Positions 1-7,980 are shown, numbered from the stretch's first letter. The stretch: DNA of 64,000 nucleotides from an uncultured Eubacteriales bacterium (GCA_900545265.1 UQYI01000007.1:1-64000), one strand, 5' to 3'. Notes: a model not told the origin generated them from the letters alone. Numbers and translations: made by a program.

Positions 1-1618
1 GAGAATCCATAAAGGCCTGAGCCTGATCCGATTCCGTCAGATAGTAGCCCCAAAGAATCTGAGGCAGCTCTCTTATTTCCAATTCCTCCTGGGTGTAGTA
101 TGCCAGCAGTGTTGCATCGTACTCCTTTGGTCGGGAATCTTCAATCACCGGGGTAGAGGCAGCAGACACAAACACCGTGTTGGGAGAAAAATAGTTGGCG
201 TAAAAACTTGGAATCCATCCCATGGAACGGTAAATGCCTATAATACGGTAACTAATCTTCGGTGGTTCCTGGCGGCTTTCGCAATCGGTGAGAAACGACC
301 AGTTCTCCTGCATGGACGCCTTATAAGAAACCCACCTCATGCTAAAATCGATTTTTGCCCGGTGGAGCCGCAGGGGCAGCGTATCTCCCACTGAAAGACC
401 GTATTCTTCTGCCAACTCACCGGAGATCAAACACACCGGCTCCGTATCTCCGGGGAGAATATGCCGCCCGGCGATGATCGGGGTAGCCTTGGTGTTGAAG
501 GTAAGTATGTTTCTGGAATTCTGGGTAGTGATCACCCCCAGACCGTTAGCCCCTTCCCGGCAATTTTGTATGATGTAGTACCAACGTTCCCCCGCCTCTT
601 TCCCCAGCCCGCTGGTACGGACGAAGGCTTCCTTACTGCCTGTATCCAATTCTTCTTTCCCCTGCAAAAGCGCATAAGGACTTTCTACAGGGCTGACGGG
701 ATATTGCATCCAAAGCGACATCTGCAGCATCTGATGGTTTTCATCGTTGGCCTTTTCTTTTTCTTCCTCTGACATGGAATCATATTCCGCCGAAGTGATC
801 ACCCTTCCATCATACAGCATCACATGCTCCGTCCTGAAAGCATCATAGCTAATACTAGGCTGTTCCATCCCCACTCCGTACAGAAGACACCTGTCCCCCT
901 CCTTCAATTCTACGGGGTATTCGTCTTCTCCATGGAAGAATACGTATACCTTCTGTTCTCCCAACTTCTCCAGCGGAGATCTTACATTTGTTTGAGCATG
1001 CGCTCTGTCGATGCTAAATATATACATATACTCCGGCTTCAGGATCATCTGAGGCCTCTTGTCCGGATCACCGAGCCAGATCATTTTCTTCGGCCCTACA
1101 TATTCCGAAGAATAAGGATCCCCTCCGCTACTGAGCTGAATCTTTTCCTGCAGGGTAGCTTCCAGCACCATTTCTCTATATTGTTTTTCCCAATCCCTGT
1201 CGCCGCCATCTCCGCTCATATCATAATAATACCCTGCGCTATCCTTTTTTAAAGTCGGTCGGGAGCGCAAGGGCTGAATGCCCGGCGCATAGCCCGTATA
1301 CAGCCGTCGATCGTCTTTGGAAAGATATGGGCTTGTGGCCAGTGTGTGCATGGTTTGGGAATATATTTCATATGTAACGTTGCCCATTTGAATGGCTTCA
1401 TCCGTCCCGTCTTCCCCCTGCTCCCATTTTGGCTCCTCCATATATCTTGTATGCATGGGAATGGTATGAAACAACCGGGTAACAGCCTGAGCTGCTTCCT
1501 CTGCGGAATAAAAAAGGCAGCAGCCTACGGAAAAAAGGGCTGTTGCCGCCGCCAGCAACACCGCCATGAATGGAGTTAAGCGGTTTCGAAAAAACATTTT
1601 TAATGATATACCCGACAT
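1..1618 (-). CDS. FtsX/MacB-like ABC transporter permease, 3' end outside window
   Basis: An open frame runs on the minus strand from an ATG at 1618 to the window edge, giving about 539 visible residues. AAGGA lies 10 bases before the ATG. The protein starts with MSGISLKMFFRNR and one hydrophobic segment (about residues 12-32). A long extracytoplasmic stretch follows, containing LAEEYGLSVGDTLPLRL, a pattern typical of the MacB periplasmic core domain in FtsX-like permeases. The C-terminal membrane segments expected for that family would lie beyond position 1, so the assignment rests on topology and this motif. No ATPase partner is visible here. Such permeases usually work in envelope stress, peptide export or lipoprotein transport; the substrate cannot be told. 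Confidence 0.6.
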   Translation of the reverse strand, partial: MSGISLKMFFRNRLTPFMAVLLAAATALFSVGCCLFYSAEEAAQAVTRLFHTIPMHTRYMEEPKWEQGEDGTDEAIQMGNVTYEIYSQTMHTLATSPYLSKDDRRLYTGYAPGIQPLRSRPTLKKDSAGYYYDMSGDGGDRDWEKQYREMVLEATLQEKIQLSSGGDPYSSEYVGPKKMIWLGDPDKRPQMILKPEYMYIFSIDRAHAQTNVRSPLEKLGEQKVYVFFHGEDEYPVELKEGDRCLLYGVGMEQPSISYDAFRTEHVMLYDGRVITSAEYDSMSEEEKEKANDENHQMLQMSLWMQYPVSPVESPYALLQGKEELDTGSKEAFVRTSGLGKEAGERWYYIIQNCREGANGLGVITTQNSRNILTFNTKATPIIAGRHILPGDTEPVCLISGELAEEYGLSVGDTLPLRLHRAKIDFSMRWVSYKASMQENWSFLTDCESRQEPPKISYRIIGIYRSMGWIPSFYANYFSPNTVFVSAASTPVIEDSRPKEYDATLLAYYTQEELEIRELPQILWGYYLTESDQAQAFMDS

Positions 1619-1663
1619 ATAAGCACATTCCTTCTTGCTAATTAAATAACTAGTGCGGTTGCA

Positions 1664-1697
1664 AAAAGCAGAGGGAGGGAGAAACTCCCTCCCCCTG
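1664..1697 (-). terminator. Stem-loop terminator of the Cys-rich secreted protein gene
   Basis: Inverted repeat GGGAGGGAG (1673-1681) and CTCCCTCCC (1685-1693) with a three-base loop. On the minus strand it is followed by CTGCTTTTT, a usable U-tract, just after the gene ending at 1707. Confidence 0.7.
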
Positions 1698-1706
1698 TTA
1701 TTAAGA

Positions 1707-2123
1707 TCAATACAATTCAGGACGCTGAGATTCAGGATTGATACACGGATTGCCCGGGCAATCATAAGAGTATTTCTGCTGCACATAACCGCAAAGATTG
1801 CATAATCTGGTAACATTGTGCTTTCCTTCGCTATGGGGCGACACTCTGGACACTATGGTATGTTTCTCATAGGAATACGACTCAATATAAGTTATTTTAT
1901 TATCGCCACAGGCACAACGCTTTGTAACTTCTTTGGGTATCTTATGTTGACTGGCAGTGTATTGTTGCGGATTTTTATTAGAAGACATTGTTATTGTGAG
2001 AGGATGCCCCTGTTCCTCGCAGGCAGTGCTGCGCAGAACTTCTTCCGCATGGGTCGCAAAGGGGAGGACGCATACGCTTAATACCAACAATACTGTCAAG
2101 GCTAAAGAAATACGTTTTTTCAT
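1707..2123 (-). CDS. Small secreted Cys-rich protein, unknown function
   Basis: The longer frame opens at 2273, but the likely start is the ATG at 2123, which has AGAAGGGAG upstream and begins MKKRISLALTVLL, a clean signal peptide ending near ATHAEE. The mature part has about 110 residues. It contains CACG and, further on, CNLCG plus a late CPGNPC, which look like paired Cys ligands of a small zinc-ribbon-like fold. Similar CxxC ribbons occur in BspA-like surface proteins of gut Clostridia, including the one at 25970-28492 in this window. I do not recognise the family. It is divergent from the PadR operon, and a TTGACA-like -35 lies in the shared gap. Confidence 0.6.
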   Translation of the reverse strand: MKKRISLALTVLLVLSVCVLPFATHAEEVLRSTACEEQGHPLTITMSSNKNPQQYTASQHKIPKEVTKRCACGDNKITYIESYSYEKHTIVSRVSPHSEGKHNVTRLCNLCGYVQQKYSYDCPGNPCINPESQRPELY

Positions 2124-2251
2124 TAAGTTGTTTCTCCCTTCTGTTTTTGTATTCAGAGCCCGGTCTCTGCCTATACTATGCATGATCCTTATTGCGTTGT
2201 CAACAATATTTTGCATTAAATAGCATAAAACAAGAAAAGTATTTACACCAT

Positions 2252-2280
2252 ATTTGTACTTTGCTAAAATCATTACATCA
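2252..2280 (+). promoter_or_regulatory. Sigma-A-type promoter of the PadR operon
   Basis: TTTACA (2252-2257), a 17-base spacer, then TAAAAT (2275-2280), 20 bases before the ATG at 2300. The position leaves a short leader. PadR regulators often bind at their own promoter, but no clear palindrome is seen. Confidence 0.55.
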
Positions 2281-2299
2281 AAAGGATTGCGAATACTAC

Positions 2300-2659
2300 A
2301 TGAAACACGAAATTACACAAACACAAAGCTATTTCAAAAAGGGGAGCGCGACCCTGTGCATCCTGGCCCTGCTTCGCCAGAAGCGTATGTACGGATATGA
2401 ACTGACGCAAGCGCTGATCTCCATCAGCGAAGGCAAGTTCGTTTTGCCGGAGGGCACCCTTTACCCCATCCTGTACCGGCTGGAAGATTACGGCTATCTG
2501 ATCCCTCACCGGGAACCGGCCGGCCGGCGCATGACGCGGGTGTACTACACGCTTTCTGCAGCAGGGGAAGCTTATTACACCCAGCTGTTGGAGGATTATA
2601 CTTCTATCCACGCCGGTGTGGAAAAAATTCTTTCTTGCAAATTGGAGGATGACGCATGA
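2300..2659 (+). CDS. PadR family transcriptional regulator
   Basis: A 119-residue protein with the PadR winged-helix pattern: YGYELTQAL in helix 2, then LPEGTLYPILYRLEDYGYL as recognition helix and start of the wing, and a C-terminal helical tail. The frame is open upstream to 2192, but the ATG at 2300 matches the family N-terminus, with AAAGGA 13 bases before it, rather far for a strong site. Its stop overlaps the next ATG as ATGA (2656-2659). PadR genes followed by a HAAS-domain membrane protein are a recurrent Bacillota arrangement, in which the regulator controls its own operon and often an ABC transporter. Family certain; target unknown. Confidence 0.88.
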   Translation: MKHEITQTQSYFKKGSATLCILALLRQKRMYGYELTQALISISEGKFVLPEGTLYPILYRLEDYGYLIPHREPAGRRMTRVYYTLSAAGEAYYTQLLEDYTSIHAGVEKILSCKLEDDA

Positions 2660-3060
2660 AACCCCGTAAGCTCTATTATCGGCACGTTTGCAAAGCCCTT
2701 CCCCCCGGAGGAAAGCGGCGGAAGGAGTATTTGCAAACCCTGAAGGCACGCATGGAAGAATGCCTGCCCCAGGATGCTTCCTATGAAGAATACTGCCAGG
2801 CCCTGGGGAAGCCGGAAGAGCTGGCCGACGCCTACCTGGCCGATATCGGCTGCGCAGAGATCAACCGCCGGATGCGCCAGTCCCGGTTGGCTTTGGTTCT
2901 TGTGTGCGGGCTGATCGTGGTGAGTCTTATTGCTTTGGTTCTTACCATCTGGTATATAATCGTGGATAACAAAAAGTGGCAGGGTGATTATTCCATAATT
3001 ATTGAGCCGCCTATTGAATGTCCTACTATCCCTGAAACAGATTCTACTATCGGAGACTGA
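2656..3060 (+). CDS. HAAS-type (DUF1700-like) single-pass membrane protein
   Basis: A 134-residue protein, translationally coupled to the PadR gene. The N-terminal 70 residues are helical and contain EYCQALGKPEELADAYL, the hallmark of the HAAS/DUF1700 signalling domain that accompanies PadR regulators. A hydrophobic segment follows at about residues 80-103, then a short outer tail rich in Pro, Glu and Asp. In known cases the cytoplasmic HAAS part helps PadR control an operon. The short extracytoplasmic tail is unusual and could be a sensor for the secreted protein encoded next, but that is inference. Confidence 0.75.
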   Translation: MKPRKLYYRHVCKALPPGGKRRKEYLQTLKARMEECLPQDASYEEYCQALGKPEELADAYLADIGCAEINRRMRQSRLALVLVCGLIVVSLIALVLTIWYIIVDNKKWQGDYSIIIEPPIECPTIPETDSTIGD

Positions 3061-3061
3061 T

Positions 3062-3517
3062 ATGAAAAAGCATCTTTCTTTTTGCCTTGTTGTACTTTTC
3101 CTGTTAATGTTGTTGCCAGTCTGCCCGTCCAGAGCAGAAGTTGCCGCTCCTGAAATTGTTTATTTTGAAGATGGCAGCTACATAGTTTTTACAGTGGAAG
3201 AATATTCCACCCGAGCAGCAAACACTAAATCCGGAATCAGGAACGGCAAACTTTATGATCCTAACGGCGGAGCTGTTGCTACTCTGACAGTACATGGCAC
3301 CTTCCGCTATGACGGGACCACCGTGACCTGCACCGCCTCCAGCTATACCTACCAGATCCACAACAGCAGCTGGAGCTTTTCTTCCGGCTCAGCCAGCAAG
3401 TCCGGCAACACCGCCACGGCCAAGGGGACCTTTGCCCGCAAGGTGCTGGGTATCACCGTTGACAGCAAGACCCTGACGGTATCCCTTTCATGCGATAAAA
3501 ACGGAAATCTTTCCTGA
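3062..3517 (+). CDS. Secreted protein, unknown function
   Basis: The ATG at 3062 lies one base after the stop of the HAAS gene and begins MKKHLSFCLVVLFLLML, a signal peptide with likely cleavage after CPSRAE. The mature protein is about 125 residues, rich in Ser and Thr, with beta-strand-like stretches around a GTFRYDGTTVTCTASSYTY motif. The frame can be extended to 3002 but would then overlap the HAAS gene. I do not recognise the family. Position as third gene of the PadR operon suggests it is part of the response that operon controls. Confidence 0.7.
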   Translation: MKKHLSFCLVVLFLLMLLPVCPSRAEVAAPEIVYFEDGSYIVFTVEEYSTRAANTKSGIRNGKLYDPNGGAVATLTVHGTFRYDGTTVTCTASSYTYQIHNSSWSFSSGSASKSGNTATAKGTFARKVLGITVDSKTLTVSLSCDKNGNLS

Positions 3518-3527
3518 ACATAAATAA

Positions 3528-3558
3528 GGACCGCCGGAATTCGGCGGCCCGTTTTTTA
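3528..3558. terminator. Bidirectional terminator between convergent genes
   Basis: CCGCCG-GAAT-TCGGCGG hairpin centred near 3538, followed by GTTTTTT on the + strand. It separates the secreted-protein gene (+) from the GNAT gene (-), whose stop lies in the T-tract. Confidence 0.75.
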
Positions 3559-4185
3559 TTCCAGCTGCCCGGGCAGCTTTTCTTTTATTTTGGGCGGGAA
3601 CTGCGCATCAAAAGCCTCAAAGGCCTTCGGGTCATTCCAGGCAACAAAATACCCGGCCGGATCCTTATAGGTGCCGGATACGCCCTGCAAAAAGCCCGAC
3701 TCCAGCTCCCGGATAAGGAAGTAAGGCACCACCTTGTCTGCCGGGTCTGCGTCCGCATAGCGTACCCCGCAGGTGCCGGCCGGCACAAACCCGGATTTTC
3801 CATAAAAACCGATGTTCCCCGTAATGGCCAAAGCCCCGGCCCCCATGGCCCGCGCCTGCTCCATGGAGTAATCCAGTAGCATCTTCCCATAGCCCTGCCG
3901 CTTATAGGCCGGAGCGATCCCGATGGGGCCAAAGGTCATGATGGGCAGCTTGCCACCCTTTGCCAGATCAATATGGGAGCGGACATATATGACCTGACCG
4001 ATCAGCTCCCCGTCCTTTTCCATGACCAGATCCAGTTCCGGCACAAAATCCGGATCCGTCCGGTAGCAATGGAGCACATAATGCTCCATACACCCGGGCC
4101 GGTATACATTCCAGAACGACTCCCGGGTCAGGTTTTCTACGGCACGGTATTCGTTCTCTTTTTCTCTGCGAATAATGATTCCCAT
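3556..4185 (-). CDS. GNAT family N-acetyltransferase (YhbS-like)
   Basis: A 209-residue acyltransferase. After the first strand (IIRREKENEYRAV) comes the acetyl-CoA site pattern IAPAYKRQGYGKMLL (motif A, R/Q-x-x-G-x-G/A), then a GFYGKSGF stretch typical of the YhbS subgroup. The start at 4185 has AAGGAGG five bases upstream. It is the last gene of a TetR-rsgA-GNAT operon, nine bases after rsgA. The acceptor substrate cannot be told from sequence. Confidence 0.85.
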   Translation of the reverse strand: MGIIIRREKENEYRAVENLTRESFWNVYRPGCMEHYVLHCYRTDPDFVPELDLVMEKDGELIGQVIYVRSHIDLAKGGKLPIMTFGPIGIAPAYKRQGYGKMLLDYSMEQARAMGAGALAITGNIGFYGKSGFVPAGTCGVRYADADPADKVVPYFLIRELESGFLQGVSGTYKDPAGYFVAWNDPKAFEAFDAQFPPKIKEKLPGQLE

Positions 4186-4194
4186 GGAACCTCC

Positions 4195-5232
4195 TTATTT
4201 CTTCCGATTGGTTTTGTTTGTTTTTGCGATCTGCTTGAATTTTTTCTCTTTAGCGGCCAGATAGTCCCGGCCCATGGCTGCCTGCCGGTTTTCCTCCAGC
4301 AGCTTGAGATAGGAGCGATACCGCTTCTCCTCCAGCTCTCCCCGCTCCAAAGCCTGCCGTAAGGCGCAGCCGGGTTCCCCGGTGTGGGTGCAGTCATGGA
4401 ACCGGCACCGGGCCGCCAATGCTTCCATATCCGCAAAGGCATGGGTCAGCCCCTCCTCCGCCTCCCACAGGCCCAGCTCCCGCATGCCGGGGGTATCAAT
4501 AAGCATGGCGCCCCCGGGCAGACAGAGCAGTTCCCGCCGGATGGTGGTATGGCGGCCTCTGCCATCTTCGCCAACTGCTCCGGTAAGCTGCCGCTCCTGC
4601 CCCATCAGGCAGTTCATCAGGGTGGATTTCCCCACGCCGGAGGAGCCTACAAAAGCGGCCGTTTTTCCCGGTTCCAAATAGGGCAGCAGGGCTTTATATC
4701 CATCCGCTTCCGCCGCAGAGGTCACCAGCACCTCCGCCCCGGGAGCCGCCCGGCGGGCCTGCAGCAGGAGCGCCTCCCGCTCCGGGCACAGATCCCCTTT
4801 TGTCAGCACCACCACGGGCAGGGCGCCGCTCTCCCATCCCAGCGCCATATACCGCTCCAGCCGCCGAAGATTGAAATCCCGGTTCAATGCCATGCATACA
4901 AACAGTATGTCCACGTTGGCTGCGACCGCCTGCTCCTCCCGGCGTGTGCCCGCCGCCTTGCGGATAAATATGCTGCTTCTGGGCAGCACCCGTTGTATCA
5001 CCGCTTCTTCCCCCTGCCAGGGCAGAGTCGTCACATAGTCTCCCACCGCCGGATAAGCGGCAGGCCCATCGGCTTCATACATAAACCGGCCGGATACCTG
5101 CCCATGACACTGACCCTCTGCACTCCAAAGACGGTACCGCCCCCGTTCCTGGGCCGTGACCCGGCAAAGGCATTCCCCCGGATACGCCTGAGCCAGAGCT
5201 GCAAAACGAACCGGCGGGTTCCACTCAGGCAT
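4195..5232 (-). CDS. rsgA: Ribosome small subunit-dependent GTPase A
   Basis: A 345-residue circularly permuted GTPase that releases late-assembly factors from the 30S subunit. An N-terminal OB-fold (about 1-95) is followed by the GTPase with motifs in permuted order: G4 as LTKGD (about 143), G1 GSSGVGKS (about 195), G3 DTPG (about 245). The C-terminal zinc domain has C-x4-C-x-H-like spacing seen in CRFHDCTHTGEPGC. G4 has TKGD rather than NKxD, as in several RsgA proteins. The C-terminus is Lys-rich, as expected for rRNA contact. Its start overlaps the TetR gene by 8 bases, so it is probably co-expressed with that regulator, an unusual context for a ribosome assembly factor. Confidence 0.95.
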   Translation of the reverse strand: MPEWNPPVRFAALAQAYPGECLCRVTAQERGRYRLWSAEGQCHGQVSGRFMYEADGPAAYPAVGDYVTTLPWQGEEAVIQRVLPRSSIFIRKAAGTRREEQAVAANVDILFVCMALNRDFNLRRLERYMALGWESGALPVVVLTKGDLCPEREALLLQARRAAPGAEVLVTSAAEADGYKALLPYLEPGKTAAFVGSSGVGKSTLMNCLMGQERQLTGAVGEDGRGRHTTIRRELLCLPGGAMLIDTPGMRELGLWEAEEGLTHAFADMEALAARCRFHDCTHTGEPGCALRQALERGELEEKRYRSYLKLLEENRQAAMGRDYLAAKEKKFKQIAKTNKTNRKK

Positions 5233-5824
5233 ACGCTTCCTCCTTTTTCAGCCGGGCTGAAATGCAATCCCGGGCCAGCTGTTCTATGGCCTGCTTTTCT
5301 TCCGCCCCGTCATACAGAGCGTACAGCAGAAACATACTGCCGTACAGCGCTATAGCCTGCTTTTGCGGTTCCTTTTCCCCCATAGCCTGCAGCAGATCGG
5401 CCGTATATGCCGTCGGACCAGCCCCCAGATATTGCTGATACAGGGCCCCCATCTCCGGAGTGCGATACTGTTCCAGCGTCAGCATCCGGCGAAAAGCGGC
5501 GGCAAAAGGATCCTCGGTCCAATAGCGAAACTGCTCTACGCAAAAGGTGCAGAAGCTCTCCCGGGATGTCCGTTCATAAGCCTGCGGCATCTGGGCCAAT
5601 GTTCCTTCCGGTACGCCGCCGGCCCTGGCCCGCTCCCCGTCTTTGGTTTCCATCCGCTTGACTATGCTTTCAAAAATAGCCCGCTTATTGGCATAATGCC
5701 GGTACAGAGCGCCTTTTGTCATACCCAGCGCCCCTGCAATGGTACTGACGGATACCGCCTCGTAACCATCCCGGGCAAACAGCTCCAATGCCGTCAATAA
5801 AATGCGTTCTTTTGTGTTTTCCAT
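5225..5824 (-). CDS. TetR family transcriptional regulator
   Basis: A 199-residue repressor. The N-terminal helix-turn-helix (about residues 7-50) reads ILLTALELFARDGYEAVSV, then TIAGALGMTKGALYRHYANK, the TetR signature. The rest is the helical ligand-binding domain. Two near-identical inverted repeats of GTAAACG sit directly upstream, one inside the promoter spacer, so autoregulation is very likely. It heads an operon with rsgA and a GNAT acetyltransferase. The ligand is unknown. Confidence 0.93.
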   Translation of the reverse strand: MENTKERILLTALELFARDGYEAVSVSTIAGALGMTKGALYRHYANKRAIFESIVKRMETKDGERARAGGVPEGTLAQMPQAYERTSRESFCTFCVEQFRYWTEDPFAAAFRRMLTLEQYRTPEMGALYQQYLGAGPTAYTADLLQAMGEKEPQKQAIALYGSMFLLYALYDGAEEKQAIEQLARDCISARLKKEEAYA

Positions 5825-5833
5825 ACCGCCCTC

Positions 5834-5881
5834 GTAAACGTTCGTTTACCATAGTATAGTAAACGTTCGTTTACTCGTCAA
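5834..5881 (-). promoter_or_regulatory. TetR promoter with two operators
   Basis: On the minus strand, TTGACG (5881-5876), a 17-base spacer and TATACT (5858-5853) form a near-consensus promoter. The spacer is filled by the repeat GTAAACG-tt-CGTTTAC at 5859-5874. A second identical copy lies at 5834-5849, downstream of the -10, with a centre-to-centre distance of 25 bp. The 7-bp arms and 2-bp centre suit a TetR dimer, so binding would block RNA polymerase at both sites. Confidence 0.85.
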
Positions 5882-5893
5882 GTATGTTTTTGC

Positions 5894-5921
5894 ATTAAAA
5901 AAAGCGGGATATTCCCGCTTT
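5894..5921 (-). terminator. Terminator of the oxidoreductase-metallopeptidase operon
   Basis: AAAGCGGGA (5901-5909) pairs with TCCCGCTTT (5913-5921). On the minus strand the stem is followed by a run of T. It lies 16 bases after the end of the interrupted metallopeptidase frame, which supports the idea that both halves once formed one gene. Confidence 0.75.
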
Positions 5922-5936
5922 CTTTATGTGTGCCGT

Positions 5937-6329
5937 TCAATCCAGCCGCCAGATAGTTCGTATCCGTCTGCCTGCCATTTCCAGCAGGAAATTCCCTTCC
6001 AGCGTTACCGCTCCCGTTTCCCCTTCATACATAAGGAAGTACTCCGTATAGACATAGCCTTCCATGTACATGGCGGAATACACGTTTACCCCCAGCAGTT
6101 TGAAGTCTCCCTGTGCAAGGGGCGCCCGCATTGCGGCAGTTTGAATCAGGCGGGAAAAAGCCTCCCGCCGTTCCTGTATTTCCCGCCGCACCTGTTCATG
6201 AGCGGGCAGCGCCGTCTTTTGGGTCACCGGCGGCACCTCCACCAGATATGTATCCACCACCCCCACTTCCATGCATACCGGCAGTCCCTGTTCTTTGCAA
6301 AGCAGCAGCAGCGCTGCACCGGCATCATA
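5937..6329 (-). pseudogene. C-terminal part of the metallopeptidase gene, after an in-frame TGA
   Basis: The reading frame of the upstream metallopeptidase continues past its TGA (6332-6330) without another stop to 5937, adding 130 codons. The join reads ...VPVRPL-stop-YDAGAALLLLC..., which looks like continuous protein: a helix with small and hydrophobic residues runs straight through. An internal ATG at 6272 could start a 111-residue product, but no convincing ribosome site precedes it. The tail ends MAGRRIRTIWRLD just before a terminator. The simplest view is a nonsense mutation or sequencing error in a 340-residue gene. Recoding as selenocysteine is possible but unsupported, since no clear SECIS hairpin is seen. 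Confidence 0.6.
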
Positions 6330-6959
6330 TCACAGGGGCCGCACCGGCACCATGCCCTTGGGATCCTTCAGCCGAGTTAAAAGTCTGCCGCAGGCTCTTG
6401 CATATTTTTCCGGTGCCAATGCTTTCAATGCCATCAGCTCTACATATTGGGCCGTGCCTTCGATGCACTCTATGGCACTGTCATAAGCGTATTGAAGCGG
6501 GTATGCCGCTTTGCGCCCGGCGCGGATCTTCAAAAAGTGCCGGTAGCCTTCCGGTAGGTACGCTTCGCACAGGCCGGCCAGCGTCAGATCCTCCTCATAC
6601 TTCATGGCAAAGTATTCCGGTTCCATGCCGTAAGTAAAAAGCGCTTCCATTTCTTTTGGAAACCGGCTCTCCCCCCGGGTGTACTGAAAGGCATGAAACA
6701 TTTCGTGAACCAGCTTGGAAGCCAGAATATCCAAATCCGTTCCTTCCTCCAGCTTCCATATGGCGATCCAGCGTCCCTCATGCTCCAAAGCGGTATTGGC
6801 ATAAAACCCTTCCGGGCGGGGCATCTGTTTTCCGTCTAAAACAGCAAACTCAGAATCATATATTGCAAAGGGACAGGGGGCAAACCCCGGCCAAAAAGAG
6901 TGGAAATCCAGTTGTTCCAACCGTTTCTTTACCTGCGCGTAGGCTTGCATCAATTCCAT
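6330..6959 (-). CDS. HExxH zinc metallopeptidase-like protein, N-terminal part before in-frame TGA
   Basis: A 209-residue product with the zinc motif HEMFH in KLVHEMFHAFQYTRG (about residues 84-98) and a downstream EGTAQYVE, whose Glu suits the third zinc ligand of gluzincin-type enzymes. No signal peptide, so it is cytoplasmic. The ATG at 6959 directly abuts the stop of the flavodoxin-like gene (6960-6962), so the two are co-transcribed. Translation stops at a TGA at 6332-6330, while the same frame stays open for 130 more codons. TGA is an ordinary stop elsewhere in this window (for example the gene ending at 3517), so a different genetic code is excluded. The shortened protein keeps the catalytic residues and could still be active. 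Confidence 0.6.
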   Translation of the reverse strand: MELMQAYAQVKKRLEQLDFHSFWPGFAPCPFAIYDSEFAVLDGKQMPRPEGFYANTALEHEGRWIAIWKLEEGTDLDILASKLVHEMFHAFQYTRGESRFPKEMEALFTYGMEPEYFAMKYEEDLTLAGLCEAYLPEGYRHFLKIRAGRKAAYPLQYAYDSAIECIEGTAQYVELMALKALAPEKYARACGRLLTRLKDPKGMVPVRPL

Positions 6960-7646
6960 TTATTTCTCTCCGTTTGCTATTTTCACATACATATTCTCGG
7001 GTATCATGGGCACGGCCAACGCCCGGTGGAGAGCGGCCGGTATCTCTCCGGTGCGGGCATAGGCTTCCCCTGCCTGCTCCACCAGTTTTAAATACGGATG
7101 CGTCACACATTCCGCCGAAGGCACATTGAACAGCGGGGACTCCGCTACGGTCAGGATGGTGCTGTCTTTTCCGAACATCCGCTGAAATTGAAGCACCGCC
7201 GGTTCAAAGTTGTTTTCCCGCCCCGGAAACCCGCATCCGCTGAGCATGACATACTTCAGATGAGAAAAACCTGCCTGCTCCACATGCTCATACCGATCCT
7301 CCACCTTTCGCATGGCCATGGAGCTCAGGGGCAGTGTTCTTTCTATCAATGCTTTCAGCGGCGCCGGCATTCCATAGCAATACAGTGGAAAACTGAACAA
7401 CAGGATATTGCTTTGCAGAATCTTTTCCAGAATTGCCTGCATATCGTCCCGATGGATACAGGTTCCTCCGTTTCGCATGCAGGCAAAGCAGCCGGTGCAG
7501 TATTCTATATGTTTTTCGATCACCCGGATCTCTTCGATCTGCTGGGGGGCTGCCTGCTCCATTCCTCGCAAAAATGCTCTGGTTATGTGCATGGTATCGC
7601 TTCTTTTCCCCTTGGGAGAGCCGTTAAAAACCAGTATACGCGCCAT
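6960..7646 (-). CDS. Flavodoxin-like NADPH-dependent FMN reductase family protein
   Basis: A 228-residue flavoprotein. It begins MARILVFNGSPKGKRSDTM, the FMN phosphate-binding loop of the flavodoxin-like/NADPH-dependent FMN reductase family, and has FSFPLYCYGMPAPLKALIER, the typical second flavin-contact loop. A CTGCFACMRNGGTC segment (about residues 49-62) has closely spaced Cys residues, as in the iron-sulfur flavoprotein-like subgroup. The start is set by the ATG at 7646 with AAGGGG upstream, not the longer frame to 7703. A strong promoter lies at 7689-7717. Substrate unknown. Confidence 0.85.
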   Translation of the reverse strand: MARILVFNGSPKGKRSDTMHITRAFLRGMEQAAPQQIEEIRVIEKHIEYCTGCFACMRNGGTCIHRDDMQAILEKILQSNILLFSFPLYCYGMPAPLKALIERTLPLSSMAMRKVEDRYEHVEQAGFSHLKYVMLSGCGFPGRENNFEPAVLQFQRMFGKDSTILTVAESPLFNVPSAECVTHPYLKLVEQAGEAYARTGEIPAALHRALAVPMIPENMYVKIANGEK

Positions 7647-7688
7647 TTTTATCCCCTTTCTTTTGTCTGTTATTCTGCTTATGATGTA

Positions 7689-7717
7689 AGCATATCCTTT
7701 CATTTCTCATCTGTCAA
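7689..7717 (-). promoter_or_regulatory. Promoter of the flavodoxin-like/metallopeptidase operon
   Basis: Minus-strand TTGACA (7717-7712), 17-base spacer, TATGCT (7694-7689). The start codon at 7646 follows about 43 bases later. Confidence 0.75.
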
Positions 7718-7915
7718 TCACTTCTCCAGAGCGCAGACTTTCTCTGATATTCATTCCAGCTTAAACATTCTCCGCTCTGCAATTCCGGCATACAAAGAGC
7801 CTCTTGTCCGGCAGCTGTACTATCTGCCCCGGCTGAAAAAAATCTAAACGGTCTGCATTTCCACCTGCCCTCGAACCGCTTTAACCGCCATATGCGCGAT
7901 TACCCTTTACCCGCC
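7718..7915. other. Non-coding gap between divergent promoters
   Basis: About 200 bases with no recognised gene lie between the minus-strand promoter at 7689-7717 and the lysC promoter at 7916-7944. A short + frame ending at 7847 (last residues YYLPRLKKI) looks protein-like, but it is continuous only with the antisense frame of the gene below and is not supported as a gene. Confidence 0.4.
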
Positions 7916-7944
7916 TTGCGCTGCACGGCAGAATAGTGTATACT
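7916..7944 (+). promoter_or_regulatory. Promoter of the aspartokinase gene
   Basis: TTGCGC (7916-7921), 17-base spacer, TATACT (7939-7944), 36 bases before the ATG at 7981. The leader is too short for a lysine riboswitch, and none is seen. Confidence 0.7.
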
Positions 7945-7980
7945 GAACTAACTTTATTTATCCATAAGCGGAGATAGCGC

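Noticed and set aside
6273..6332. Selenocysteine insertion at the TGA
   Set aside because: A weak CCGG/CCGG stem can be drawn downstream, but there is no convincing SECIS-type hairpin and no selenium genes in the window.
7650..7847. Possible gene ending YYLPRLKKI near 7847
   Set aside because: Continuous only with the antisense frame of the flavodoxin-like gene; no start site of its own.
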